DNA of 64,000 nt from Ignavibacteria bacterium (GCA_013298775.1 JAAFIV010000002.1:175873-239872); one strand, 5' to 3'. Positions 35,730 to 44,584 are shown, numbered from the stretch's first letter. Numbers and translations are program-made. Notes: generated by a model from the letters alone, not told the origin.

Positions 35730-36127
35730 AGCCGCCTTCCATCCTCATTGATACTTCGTTGCTGATAGATTTTTTTCGCAAAAAGAACAAAGCGAAATCT
35801 GAACTTTTTCGACTACGCCAAGAGTATTTGCTTTCCACATCGGTTATCTGTTTGTATGAGTTCAAAATTGGTGCGAATCCTGAGAAATTGCCCGAATATC
35901 AAGCTATTTTGAATGAGGTTGCAATTCTCCCACTCACCGAAGCGTGTATTGAAGCGGCAATCAGCGTTTACCACCATCTCAAACGCCACAACGCTCGTAT
36001 TGGTCTGGCGGACACGCTCATTGCAGCGACAGCATTGGAGAACGGTATTCCAGTTGCCACACTGAATACAGAGCATTTTTCCAGAATTGAAAATCTTGCC
36101 CTTGTACCATTGCCGATACTTGAGTAA
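35726..36127 (+). CDS. vapC: PIN-domain toxin, VapC family
   Basis: This 133-residue PIN ribonuclease has the acidic residues in place: D9 in ILIDTS, E45 in CLYEFKIG and D96 in GLADTLIAATA, with N114 in TLNTEHF. VapC toxins cleave tRNA or rRNA in the cytoplasm and are held in check by the antitoxin encoded just upstream. Met at 35726 overlaps the antitoxin stop by four bases. The longer frame from 35711 adds five residues and is less likely. The gene ends nine bases before the stop of the opposing permease 6 and does not borrow its codons, unlike the other two modules. Confidence 0.88.
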   Translation: MKPPSILIDTSLLIDFFRKKNKAKSELFRLRQEYLLSTSVICLYEFKIGANPEKLPEYQAILNEVAILPLTEACIEAAISVYHHLKRHNARIGLADTLIAATALENGIPVATLNTEHFSRIENLALVPLPILE

Positions 36128-36136
36128 ACTGCACAA

Positions 36137-38578
36137 TCACTCGCTCCTCAGCGACTGCACGGGATTCATCGCCGCCGCCCGCCACGCTTGGCTTGCAACC
36201 GTGATAAATGCTATCATCACAGCCGCCACGCCCGCGCTCGCAAACATCCACCACGTGAGTTCCATACGATAGACAAAGCCTTGCAACCATTTCCCCGCAG
36301 CCCAGTATGCAAGCGGTGTTGCGAGGACAATAGCAATGCCGACCAACACGAGAAAATCCTTTGAAAGAAGCGCGATAATACCTGCCGCCGACGCGCCCAA
36401 CACCTTACGAATGCCAAGTTCTTTCCTACGAACTTCCACCGCAAAGGCGACCAAACCAAACACACCCAACGACGCAATAAATATCGCCAAACCCGCAAAA
36501 ACACTGATGAGCGAAGCCATTGCTTGTTCGGCACGGTAGAGTTTTGCAAAGTTTTCATCCAAAAATGAATAGTCGAGCATCCGTTCAGGCAAGTGTTTAC
36601 GCCATGTTTGTTCGATATTTTGTAAGAGTTCAGGTATATTTTGTGCTTGTACTTTCAAGAGCAACGATTCAAAATTTGCTTCGCTTGGCGCAATCATCAC
36701 GATAGCGGGTCGAATACTTCTGTGCATGGATTCATAATGAAAATTCTTCACAACGCCAATAACGGTGAGGTTTCGACCAGTATTCCCGCCAAAATTCACT
36801 CGCTTGCCAATCGGATTTTCTTTCCCAAGTCCGAGCGCACCAACCGCCGCTTCATTCAGCAAACAGGATTCAGTTTTATCGTTTACATTATTTTGGGAAA
36901 AGTTTCGTCCCTGCAACATATTCATCTGCATTGTTGGCACAAAAGCCGCATCAGTGCTTATTTCCGCGCTAATCACCGTATTCTTTTCTGCTGAACCAAT
37001 CAGGGTTATTCCGCCCTGGCTTGGCGACGCTCCCGGAGTATAGCTCGTGCCGCTCACGCTCGAAACACCCGCAACACCGCGCAATGACTGTTGCAGAGCC
37101 GCATAGCGAGTAACAGAAGCAGAATCACCTGGCAAAGCAAGGCGAAGAACTTGCTCGGTCTGCAAACCCAAATCCTTTGAACGTGTGTAGTGAAGCTGCA
37201 TTGCAACGACAATCGTGGCAATCATCATCAAAATGGAAATGGTGAATTGCATTGCAACAAGGCTTTTGCGCACCAATGCACCAGAGCGCGATGTCGTCAA
37301 ACGCCCCGTCAGCACTCGCACGGGGGAAAATCCCGACAGCGCGAAGGCGGGATAACTGCCCGCAGCAATTCCCGTTAAAAGAGTGGCAATAAGCAAGCCC
37401 AGTATCAATGCGGGATTTGAGGCATATCCAACCGACAATTCTTTCCGAACAATGGTGTTGAAACTTGGCAACACAAGTTCTACTAACACAAGCGCGAGAA
37501 CAAGCGCGATGCAGCTAATCACGACGGCTTCGGTGAGAAATTGCATGATAAGTTGTGCGCGTTGCGCTCCCAATGCCTTGCGCACGCCCACTTCCCGCGC
37601 TCTGCGCTGCGAGCGAGCTGTTGCGAGGTTCATAAAATTCATACACGCAATCGCCAAAATAAACACCGCCACACCCGCAAAAACACCGACCGTTGTACGG
37701 CTGGATTGTGGCTGGAACTCGCTGGGCGTGGGGTTGAGGTGAATATCGGTCAGTGGCTGCAAGGGATAATGCACCTGTACTTTCAATTCTTTCATCAAGC
37801 CGTCCATGTAGCGCGTGAGGAATTTCGGCATTTGTGCTTCGATAACGCTCGCATTTACGCCGTTTTGCAGCTCCACGTAGGTTGAAACATCAAGGAATGT
37901 TCCCCAAAGAGTATTCGGGTCGGCACCTTGGTCGCGTATCCATTTTTCGATAGAAGCAAAGGAAACAAGCGCGTCGTAGCGAAGGTGGATATTTTTTGGC
38001 GCGTCAGCAATGATGCCGCTTACACGGTGCGGTTCGGTGTTTTCGAGAAGAATAGTTTTGCCGAGAAGCTGCTCCAATGGTGTAGAATTACCAAAATATT
38101 TTCGTGCAAGCGATTCCGTCAAAACCACCGAATACGGCTCTACGAGGGCGGTTGCAGGACTTCCGGCAAGAAACGTGGTTGCAAACATTTTCGGATAATT
38201 TTTGTCCACCGCAAAAACGCGCTCTTCGGCAAACATTTTATCGCCATTGCGTACAACCATTTTTTTGTACTTAAACATCCGCACTGCTTGTTTTATGCCC
38301 GACAAATCCCGCATCATTGCTGGTGCGAGAGGAATTTGCGCATTTGCATTAGCAGTGTTCCCTTTTGCTGTATCAAGTCCACGATAAAAGCGCGGCGTTA
38401 CGCGGTAAATGCTTGCGGCATTGCTATACACGCGGTCGTAGCTGAGTTCGTCCTGCACAAAAAGCAGCATCACAAGGCAACACGCCATGCCGACGGCAAG
38501 CCCGATGATATTGATTGCGGAATATGATTTCTGCCGAAGAAGGCTTCGGAGGGCGATTTTGAGATAGTTCTGGAACAT
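36137..38578 (-). CDS. array permease 6, tandem MacB/FtsX-domain ABC permease
   Basis: This 813-residue permease starts MFQNYLKIALRSLLRQKSYS, the same N-terminus as permease 3 with one change. The upstream Met at 38689 would add 37 unrelated residues. The second coupling sequence is EVRRKELGIRKVLGASAAGI, clearly different from the EQRTKEIGIRKVLGAS of most copies. It has an intact duplicated MacB/FtsX plan. The leader at 38586-38615 matches that of permease 3 and of the orphan leader near 35.4 kb. The 3' end faces vapC nine bases away. Confidence 0.88.
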   Translation of the reverse strand: MFQNYLKIALRSLLRQKSYSAINIIGLAVGMACCLVMLLFVQDELSYDRVYSNAASIYRVTPRFYRGLDTAKGNTANANAQIPLAPAMMRDLSGIKQAVRMFKYKKMVVRNGDKMFAEERVFAVDKNYPKMFATTFLAGSPATALVEPYSVVLTESLARKYFGNSTPLEQLLGKTILLENTEPHRVSGIIADAPKNIHLRYDALVSFASIEKWIRDQGADPNTLWGTFLDVSTYVELQNGVNASVIEAQMPKFLTRYMDGLMKELKVQVHYPLQPLTDIHLNPTPSEFQPQSSRTTVGVFAGVAVFILAIACMNFMNLATARSQRRAREVGVRKALGAQRAQLIMQFLTEAVVISCIALVLALVLVELVLPSFNTIVRKELSVGYASNPALILGLLIATLLTGIAAGSYPAFALSGFSPVRVLTGRLTTSRSGALVRKSLVAMQFTISILMMIATIVVAMQLHYTRSKDLGLQTEQVLRLALPGDSASVTRYAALQQSLRGVAGVSSVSGTSYTPGASPSQGGITLIGSAEKNTVISAEISTDAAFVPTMQMNMLQGRNFSQNNVNDKTESCLLNEAAVGALGLGKENPIGKRVNFGGNTGRNLTVIGVVKNFHYESMHRSIRPAIVMIAPSEANFESLLLKVQAQNIPELLQNIEQTWRKHLPERMLDYSFLDENFAKLYRAEQAMASLISVFAGLAIFIASLGVFGLVAFAVEVRRKELGIRKVLGASAAGIIALLSKDFLVLVGIAIVLATPLAYWAAGKWLQGFVYRMELTWWMFASAGVAAVMIAFITVASQAWRAAAMNPVQSLRSE

Positions 38579-38585
38579 GGTAATT

Positions 38586-38615
38586 TTGAGAAATGGGTTT
38601 GAAAGTGTAGATTTG
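38586..38615 (-). promoter_or_regulatory. conserved leader of permease 6
   Basis: TTGAGAAATGGGTTTGAAAG and the TAGATTTGT after it are shared with the leaders at 28651 and 35424. It lies 8 to 40 bases upstream of the permease 6 start, where a promoter or leader is expected. No exact TAnnTTTG box is evident on the reverse strand. Confidence 0.5.
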
Positions 38616-38730
38616 TGGCGTTGTTTACCTAAATTTTCAAGAAAAAAATTACGATTACTCTTATTGATGCGATACATATTTGGAAGCAACGCCTAGCGCA
38701 TTCATCAATACTTCATTTACGCATACCGAA

Positions 38731-39168
38731 ATGCCTCAAGACCAGCAATCAAGACGTTCTAAAGAACGCTTTGGGGAATTTTCTAAAGCACTTGCAACAC
38801 TGCAACGAGCCTTTTTGCTGATGGAAGAGCAAGAGCGTGAGCTAACCGACCTTGAGCGCGACGGCGTACTACAACGCTTTGAATTTACTGTCGAACTTGC
38901 ATGGAAAGTGCTGCAAGATGTCCTTTCTGAACGCGGATATTCCGATGTCAAAGGACCCAAACCTGTGATAAAACAAGCCTTTCACGATGGTATCATCAAG
39001 AATGGTCATACATGGATTCAGATGATAACAAGCCGCAATGAAACATCACATTTGTACAGCGAGGAACGAAGTACAATGATTTTTCACCGCATTCAGACAG
39101 AATATCTCCAGCTTTTACGCGATTTTGAAACGGATTTTTCCAATAACTTTTTTGAAGCAACCCCGTGA
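38731..39168 (+). CDS. HEPN-domain protein (HI0074/HepT-like), toxin of a HEPN-MNT pair
   Basis: This 145-residue helical protein is of the type annotated as nucleotidyltransferase substrate-binding (HI0074). Its charged helices include LQRFEFTVELAWKVLQDVL. The Rx4H motif of HEPN RNases is present as R102 to H107 in SRNETSHLYSEE. In HEPN/MNT modules the HEPN protein is an RNase toxin that is silenced by AMPylation or binding by the MNT partner. Met at 38731 gives the usual start; a TTG at 38680 would add 17 residues. It overlaps the MNT gene by four bases (GTGA). Confidence 0.82.
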   Translation: MPQDQQSRRSKERFGEFSKALATLQRAFLLMEEQERELTDLERDGVLQRFEFTVELAWKVLQDVLSERGYSDVKGPKPVIKQAFHDGIIKNGHTWIQMITSRNETSHLYSEERSTMIFHRIQTEYLQLLRDFETDFSNNFFEATP

Positions 39169-39509
39169 ATATCGCACAAAAACTAGGCTTATCGCCAGCC
39201 GACCTGCACTTGATTGTGGAAACACTTCAGCAATTTTCCACGATTGAACGTGCTTGTGTTTTTGGCTCGCGGGCGCGTGGTACTGCGGCATACAATGCGG
39301 ATATTGACATTGCAATTTTTGGAGCTTCCTGCACCGCAGAAACCGCACAAAACCTCAAAGCAGAGCTTGACGAAGAATTGCCCTTGCCCTACAAATTTGA
39401 CGTTCTTCACGCCGAAAGCCTCACCAATTCTGCTTTGCAAAGCAACATTGCCCGCGATGCCGTTGAAATCTATTCTTCGCTGCAAGCCTCACCATTACTC
39501 GCTTCGTAA
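39165..39509 (+). CDS. MNT-domain nucleotidyltransferase, antitoxin of a HEPN-MNT pair
   Basis: This minimal nucleotidyltransferase of 114 residues has GSRARG (34-39) and D46-I-D48, with a further Asp in KFDVLHAE. These form the metal-binding triad that transfers AMP to the HEPN partner. It starts with GTG, overlapping the HEPN stop. The natural end is expected near NIARDAVEIYSSL. The last residues LLAS and the stop come from the complement of the final codons of permease 7, with 15 bases of overlap. The DUF2442 protein near 23.8 kb has the identical tail for the same reason. Confidence 0.82.
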   Translation: MNIAQKLGLSPADLHLIVETLQQFSTIERACVFGSRARGTAAYNADIDIAIFGASCTAETAQNLKAELDEELPLPYKFDVLHAESLTNSALQSNIARDAVEIYSSLQASPLLAS

Positions 39510-41909
39510 GGATTGCACCGGATTCGCCTGCGCAGCACGGAACGCCTGAGACGCAACCGTAATAAACGCTATCACCACAGCCGCCGCGCCCGCACTGGCA
39601 AACACCCACCACGACAATTCCACACGATATGCAAAATCCTGAAGCCATACACCCATACCCCAGTATGCAAGAGGGGTTGCGAGAACGATGGCTATTCCTA
39701 CTAATTTCAAAAAGTCTTTGCTAAGAAGCGCGATAATACTTGCCACCGACGCGCCCAACACCTTGCGAATACCGATTTCCTTCGTGCGCTGTTCTGCCGT
39801 AAATGCTGCCAAACCGAACAATCCCAAACACGCAATCGCTATTGCCAACGCCGTAAACACGCCCAAGATAGCACCGATGCGCTGTTCGGACTTGTAGATT
39901 TCGCGGAAGGAATCGTCCATGAATTTGTATTCAAATGGTGCATTCGGCTTCAGGCGTTTCCATGTAGATTCTACCTGCGCAAGCACTGATGCGGTTTCTG
40001 AGGCATTGAAGCGAATAGCAGCACCGCCAATTGGTGTGCCGTAAAACAGCACCAAGGGCTGAATAGTTTCGCGCAACGATTCGTAATTAAAATTCTGTAC
40101 CACACCAATAACCGTGAACTGTTCCATTGTTTCGCCATTCTGACGCTCAAGGATTTTTCCTACTGGATTTTCTGCACCAAAAAATTGTGCAGCCGCCGCT
40201 TCATTCAGAACAACGGTACTGGAATCTCCCGCAAAAGCTGCATTAAAGCTGCGTCCTTGCAATATCTTCATGCCGAAGGTTGGAATGTACTCTGCATCAA
40301 TATTCCATTGTTGGGTGGAAATAGCCTGTTTATCCTTCCCGACGAACAGCATACTGTTGTTGCGCCATCCGCCAGTCGGAAGATAGTTGCTCACCGTGGT
40401 ATTTTTTACCCCCGAAAGTCGCATAATTTCTTGCTTAAAGCGCAGTGCAGAGCCGTCGGCAAGCGTGGATGGGTCGTCCACAAGCAAGATTTGTTCACGG
40501 TTGTAGCCGAGGTTTTTATTTTGGATAAATTGTAATTGTGAGAAAATAACGAGTGTCCCAATCACCAGCGCAACCGACGCTGTAAACTGCACCACCACAA
40601 GCGTTGAGCGAAGCGACTTGTTTTTACTTCCACTTGATTTATCGCCTTTCAATACCTTCACGGGCTGGAAGCCGGATAAAACCAACGCCGGATACGCACC
40701 CGCCAGCAAACTCACCAGCACAAACAAGCCAAAGGTCATACCCAAAAACTGTGGTGTGAGTAATGCTGCTCGAGAAAGTTCCTTTCCAGCAAGGTCGTTA
40801 AATGCTGGCAAAACCGCTTCAACTATGCACAGTGCGAGAACGAGCGCACACAACACCATCATGGATGATTCCGCCATAAACTGTGCCACAAGCTGACTGC
40901 GCTGGCTTCCGAGCGTTTTGCGAATACCAACTTCTTTCGCACGATTCGCAGCGCGGGCGGTGGAAAGATTCATAAAATTCACACACGCGATAAGCAGCAC
41001 AAAGGCTGCCACGCCAGCAAAAATCAAGACATACTGCATACTGCCATTGGGTGAAATTTCGGCGATTTTATTGCCAGAATGCAGGTGAATTCTCGTGAGC
41101 GGGAACAAAAAGTAGGTGAAATAATTCCCTTTTTTCAAAAATTCATCGTAAGGAACGTGCATATCTTTTTCCACAACGGGTGCGAAATATTTCCGCAGAA
41201 GTGCGGGCATTTTTGCATTCACCGCGTCAGGTTTCATGCCATTCTTGAGCAAAAAATAGCTTTGATAATTGTTGCTTCCCCACGAGCCTTCTCGGCTATC
41301 GGGCAGGCTGGACATAGAAATTAGGACCTCGAATCGAATGTGCGAATTGTTTGGAAGCCGCTTCATTACTGCGCCAACGGTGTACATCTTCTCGTTATCA
41401 CCTTTCAGACTTTTGCCAATCGGATTTTCATTCCCAAAAAACTTTTGAGCAAACTCTTCGGTAACAAGCAACGAAAACGGCTGCGTGAGAGCCTGTACGC
41501 CATTTCCAAGCGTTGTTTGAATAGAAAAAATATTGATAAAAGAAGGGTCGGTAAAGGCAATCTTTTCTTCACGAAGGCTCTTATTTTCAAAAGTAAAATT
41601 CCACGCGCCAAGGGTGCGAAAGCGCACAGCATCTTCGATTTCAGGAAATTCCGCTTTCATCGTGGGAGCCATTGGCGGCGGCGAAACAGCAAGCAAAAAC
41701 GACCGCCCCTGAAACTTCACATCGCCGTCCACACGGTATATGCGGTCGGCATTCGGATACGAGCGGTCGTAGCTCAGTTCGTCAATCACATACAGCGTGA
41801 TAAGCGCACAAACACTGATGCCAAGCGCAAGCCCAATGATATTGATTGCAGAATAGCCTTTTTGCCGAGCCAGGGCGCGAAAGGCGATTTTGAGGTAGTT
41901 CTGAAACAT
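39495..41909 (-). CDS. array permease 7, tandem MacB/FtsX-domain ABC permease
   Basis: This 804-residue permease starts MFQNYLKIAFRALARQKGYS and is the rightmost and first-transcribed copy of the array. The longer frame from 41984 adds 25 unrelated residues. The first core has ANRAKEVGIRKTLGSQRSQL, the second EQRTKEIGIRKVLGASVASI. Its C-terminal third is closest to permease 2 (both have LAYWGMG-WLQDFAYRVEL), which suggests recent exchange between these two copies. Both are also the ones whose 3' end overlaps a small module. A long-stem terminator lies about 125 bases upstream, isolating its promoter. Confidence 0.88.
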   Translation of the reverse strand: MFQNYLKIAFRALARQKGYSAINIIGLALGISVCALITLYVIDELSYDRSYPNADRIYRVDGDVKFQGRSFLLAVSPPPMAPTMKAEFPEIEDAVRFRTLGAWNFTFENKSLREEKIAFTDPSFINIFSIQTTLGNGVQALTQPFSLLVTEEFAQKFFGNENPIGKSLKGDNEKMYTVGAVMKRLPNNSHIRFEVLISMSSLPDSREGSWGSNNYQSYFLLKNGMKPDAVNAKMPALLRKYFAPVVEKDMHVPYDEFLKKGNYFTYFLFPLTRIHLHSGNKIAEISPNGSMQYVLIFAGVAAFVLLIACVNFMNLSTARAANRAKEVGIRKTLGSQRSQLVAQFMAESSMMVLCALVLALCIVEAVLPAFNDLAGKELSRAALLTPQFLGMTFGLFVLVSLLAGAYPALVLSGFQPVKVLKGDKSSGSKNKSLRSTLVVVQFTASVALVIGTLVIFSQLQFIQNKNLGYNREQILLVDDPSTLADGSALRFKQEIMRLSGVKNTTVSNYLPTGGWRNNSMLFVGKDKQAISTQQWNIDAEYIPTFGMKILQGRSFNAAFAGDSSTVVLNEAAAAQFFGAENPVGKILERQNGETMEQFTVIGVVQNFNYESLRETIQPLVLFYGTPIGGAAIRFNASETASVLAQVESTWKRLKPNAPFEYKFMDDSFREIYKSEQRIGAILGVFTALAIAIACLGLFGLAAFTAEQRTKEIGIRKVLGASVASIIALLSKDFLKLVGIAIVLATPLAYWGMGVWLQDFAYRVELSWWVFASAGAAAVVIAFITVASQAFRAAQANPVQSLRSE

Positions 41910-42033
41910 AGCATTTATCCAAAAAGTGAAGAATGTTGTTGTATTTTTTTGAATACTCTGCCAAGATGTATGCCAATTTAGCAAAGCAAGATTCTAAGCG
42001 GCTTTTGAGGTAAATATCGTTTCGCCAAAAAAC

Positions 42034-42082
42034 AAAAACTGTCCGCAGATGAACGATAAATGTTCATTTACGGACAGTTTTT
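42034..42082 (-). terminator. long-stem terminator, copy 2
   Basis: AAAAACTGTCCGCAGATGAA and its complement form the same long hairpin as at 28815-28863, with a few changes in the loop and one stem mismatch. It lies 32 bases beyond the stop of the leftward PD-(D/E)XK-like gene. Confidence 0.85.
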
Positions 42083-42114
42083 ATTTTTCTTGCTACGTGT
42101 TTGTATTTCTTCGA

Positions 42115-42801
42115 TTATGCAGGCGAGGTTTCGCTGAATAATGCTTCAAAGTGAGCATCTATGCGGCGTTTCATGGATTGAAAAAAGCCAATAATGAGGA
42201 AAATATCATCTTGAGAGGCATTGTAGGAATTACTCACCGAATACTCATTGCCATCAATGGTAACAAAGAACCAATCGCGCCCGACCACGTAACAGCCGTA
42301 CATTGGCTCGGTAATGCCGTTCAATTCTCGTGCAGCCAGCATGGAGACAAGCAACTGTCCAAGCGGGTCGTTGTCGCGTCCGCGTGTGCGCTTGTATTCG
42401 TGGAGGAAAAAAAATGGCTTTTTGGGATTTACTTTGCCTGTGGCAATCATGTAATCTACTTTGCCACCCACCTCGAAGTTTCCAAGCCGCGCCTTGATTG
42501 TACGCTCCATAAACCCGCGATAATGCGCTTGGTCGAGCTGTGCAATCCAGAGAATGTGGCTGATAAATTTCATCTTGAGTTCTTCCTCGTTCCACGCATC
42601 AACGTTATCGAACAGAACTGAACGCAAATCAAGTAACAAAGACTTCTGCGTAGTTGTAATGCTCGGCTTGCTTTCAAGCCACGTTTGGAGTGTTTTGTGG
42701 TCTCGAACATACTTCAAACCAAGGTCTTGCTCAATCCCATCCACATCCCATTTTTCAAATGAGATAAACGGTGCAGTTGTTTTTGGTGTTGATTTTGACA
42801 T
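42115..42801 (-). CDS. uncharacterised protein with PD-(D/E)XK-like motif
   Basis: This 228-residue soluble protein is not assigned to a named family. Its centre contains GGKVDYMIATGK, then FFFLHEYKRTRGRDNDPLGQ and LLVSMLAARE. The spacing of Asp, then Glu-x-Lys in a beta strand, then a helix with Gln matches the core of PD-(D/E)XK nucleases. A YGCYVVGRDWFFVTIDG segment follows, like the late strands of that fold. Similar single genes in Bacteroidota genomes are usually annotated as hypothetical. It is monocistronic, with its own terminator. Nuclease activity is inference from the motif only. Confidence 0.55.
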   Translation of the reverse strand: MSKSTPKTTAPFISFEKWDVDGIEQDLGLKYVRDHKTLQTWLESKPSITTTQKSLLLDLRSVLFDNVDAWNEEELKMKFISHILWIAQLDQAHYRGFMERTIKARLGNFEVGGKVDYMIATGKVNPKKPFFFLHEYKRTRGRDNDPLGQLLVSMLAARELNGITEPMYGCYVVGRDWFFVTIDGNEYSVSNSYNASQDDIFLIIGFFQSMKRRIDAHFEALFSETSPA

Positions 42802-42983
42802 ACCATTCTACTGGAAAATGCTCATAAATACTTGTGTTCACGGCAAAAATACGGATATTTTTTCATTCAACAATCGTTCTCTTCACAAGGCGGTGCGCAG
42901 AGCAAAGTACCGCTTGTTTTGTGCGAAGAATTGTGCTAATTTTTCATTATTCGCTCGCAACATCTCACCAATACTGGCATTGT

Positions 42984-43553
42984 ATGAACTCTTTGTTTCT
43001 TTCTCTCAATTTTCCCTTGCTCTTGTGTTTGCTGTGCCTTGTCGCACAGCGACTGCTGGAATTGCGCCACGCCGAAAAGAACCGCGCCATCGCGCTTTCA
43101 CGCGGTGCGAAGGAGTACGGCGCAAATCATTACTGGCTTTTTGTTGTGCTACACACCGCATGGATGCTAGGCTGGCTCATAGAAGGCTGGCGAACAAGCA
43201 CTGATGCGCCCTTATGGCAATCCCCCGCACAAATGCTGCTTTCGCTGGTATGTTTGTTTTTGCTCGTTGCGACGCAGGGGTTGCGCTATTGGGCGATTCG
43301 TAGTCTTGGCGAGGCGTGGAATACCCGAATTCTCGTGGTTCCAGGTGGAAAGCGTGTGGTTACTGGTCCGTACCGCTATTTCACGCATCCGAATTACATT
43401 GCTGTTGTTATCGAACTTGCAGCCGTTCCGCTTATGTTTGGCGCGTGGAAAACTGCGCTGCTCGCAAGTATTGCTAATGCGATTATCCTGCTCGCCATTC
43501 GCATTCCCGCAGAAAACAAGGCGATGCAAGAGCATTTGCTTAATCAACAATAA
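42984..43553 (+). CDS. isoprenylcysteine carboxyl methyltransferase (ICMT) family membrane protein
   Basis: This 189-residue membrane protein has about four to five helices. Near the C-terminus lies the family signature GPYRYFTHPNYIAVVIEL followed by a hydrophobic helix and IPAENKAMQEH, the region that binds S-adenosylmethionine in ICMT/phospholipid methyltransferase-like proteins. Bacterial members methylate small or lipid substrates that are mostly unknown. Met at 42984 fits the first helix; the longer frame upstream is not convincing. It leads a short rightward group, with the next gene 9 bases on. Confidence 0.8.
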   Translation: MNSLFLSLNFPLLLCLLCLVAQRLLELRHAEKNRAIALSRGAKEYGANHYWLFVVLHTAWMLGWLIEGWRTSTDAPLWQSPAQMLLSLVCLFLLVATQGLRYWAIRSLGEAWNTRILVVPGGKRVVTGPYRYFTHPNYIAVVIELAAVPLMFGAWKTALLASIANAIILLAIRIPAENKAMQEHLLNQQ

Positions 43554-43562
43554 CGAGGTTTT

Positions 43563-43874
43563 ATGCGGCTTTTCAGTAATCTTGAAGCAGATTCATTGGT
43601 GTTGTACCTTGCCTTTGGTTTGTATTTGGCAAATATGCTGGTGGGAATCGTTGCACAATTACGCTGGTGGCACTTCGGAAAAGCCCACCACGTCTTGTAT
43701 TTCGCGGTGTGCGTGAGTACGCTTGGGGCAATCATTTTGCATTTTCATCCAGCACTTATCGTAACGGCAATCGCTCTTGCGCTTATGCCGAAAAGCCGCC
43801 CTTGGACGTGGAAACATCCAGTTTGCGCGGTGTCTGGGCTGATTGGCTATATATGGGTTGTGGTGTTTTCATAG
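43563..43874 (+). CDS. small membrane protein of unknown function
   Basis: This 103-residue protein was not recognised. It has about three hydrophobic helices (roughly 13-31, 43-72 with a short break, and 85-102), with a conserved-looking WWHFGKAHH motif between the first two. The gene begins 9 bases after the ICMT-family gene and is probably co-transcribed with it, so it may be a partner in the same lipid-related step. Nothing in the sequence shows an active site. Confidence 0.55.
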   Translation: MRLFSNLEADSLVLYLAFGLYLANMLVGIVAQLRWWHFGKAHHVLYFAVCVSTLGAIILHFHPALIVTAIALALMPKSRPWTWKHPVCAVSGLIGYIWVVVFS

Positions 43875-43972
43875 AGTGCTTTCTGCCACAAAAAACTTTT
43901 TTCTTGCAATACTTTTCAGTTTTATGTATTTTCAGCCAACAATGTCTGATTACTCACGTAATCTTTTTCGAT

Positions 43973-44410
43973 ATGCGCAAGCGTTTCGCCTTCATATTGC
44001 CAATGCTTTTTGTTTGCTGTCTCGGAGTTCTCTTCGCAGCAAAAAGTAGCTCTGTCTCTCGCTTTGACGAGCAGACACTTGAAGCCATGCGCTTAGGGGA
44101 ATATCTCGGAGAAAACCTCTTCGACCAAGCACATTCCGACGCGCTTTTCGCTGAATCGCAGCATATTTCCTCGCCGCACTCGAATCATATTTTTCTTGAA
44201 TTCCTGACCGTTGAAGAAACTGAACTGGAGGAAGAAGATTCTTCCAAACACGCCGATTCGCCAACGTTCATCGTTACGACCAAGCAGTCGCTTACCAAGT
44301 ACACACCTCATTTCTCGCATTTCCTTCCTACTTCGGGCGAAAGTTCTGTCGCCTACTATGTTCTGCATCATAGTTGGAAGCACTTTCTTTTCTCTGCTCT
44401 TGCTGCGTAA
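43973..44410 (+). CDS. exported protein of unknown function
   Basis: This protein of 145 residues begins with a signal peptide (MRKRFAFILPMLFVCCLGVL, cleavage probably after FAA). The mature part is acidic in the middle (VEETELEEEDSSKH) and otherwise Ser/His-rich, without recognisable domains. Met at 43973 was chosen because the upstream part of the frame overlaps the preceding gene in another frame and is not signal-like. Whether it is a real secreted protein is not certain. Confidence 0.5.
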   Translation: MRKRFAFILPMLFVCCLGVLFAAKSSSVSRFDEQTLEAMRLGEYLGENLFDQAHSDALFAESQHISSPHSNHIFLEFLTVEETELEEEDSSKHADSPTFIVTTKQSLTKYTPHFSHFLPTSGESSVAYYVLHHSWKHFLFSALAA

Positions 44411-44584
44411 ACACGTGGTTTTACGCCATTTTTACCTTATCGTTTTCCCTTTTTGCTTTCTATTTCATTCAAACCGAAAACATCTGTTTTCAGTTGAAGT
44501 AATTCCCCTATTCCCTACAACGGTTTATTGCTACCGCTCAATTCGTGTATTGGTGCGGCATTGAACCATTTTTGGGCATTGTCT

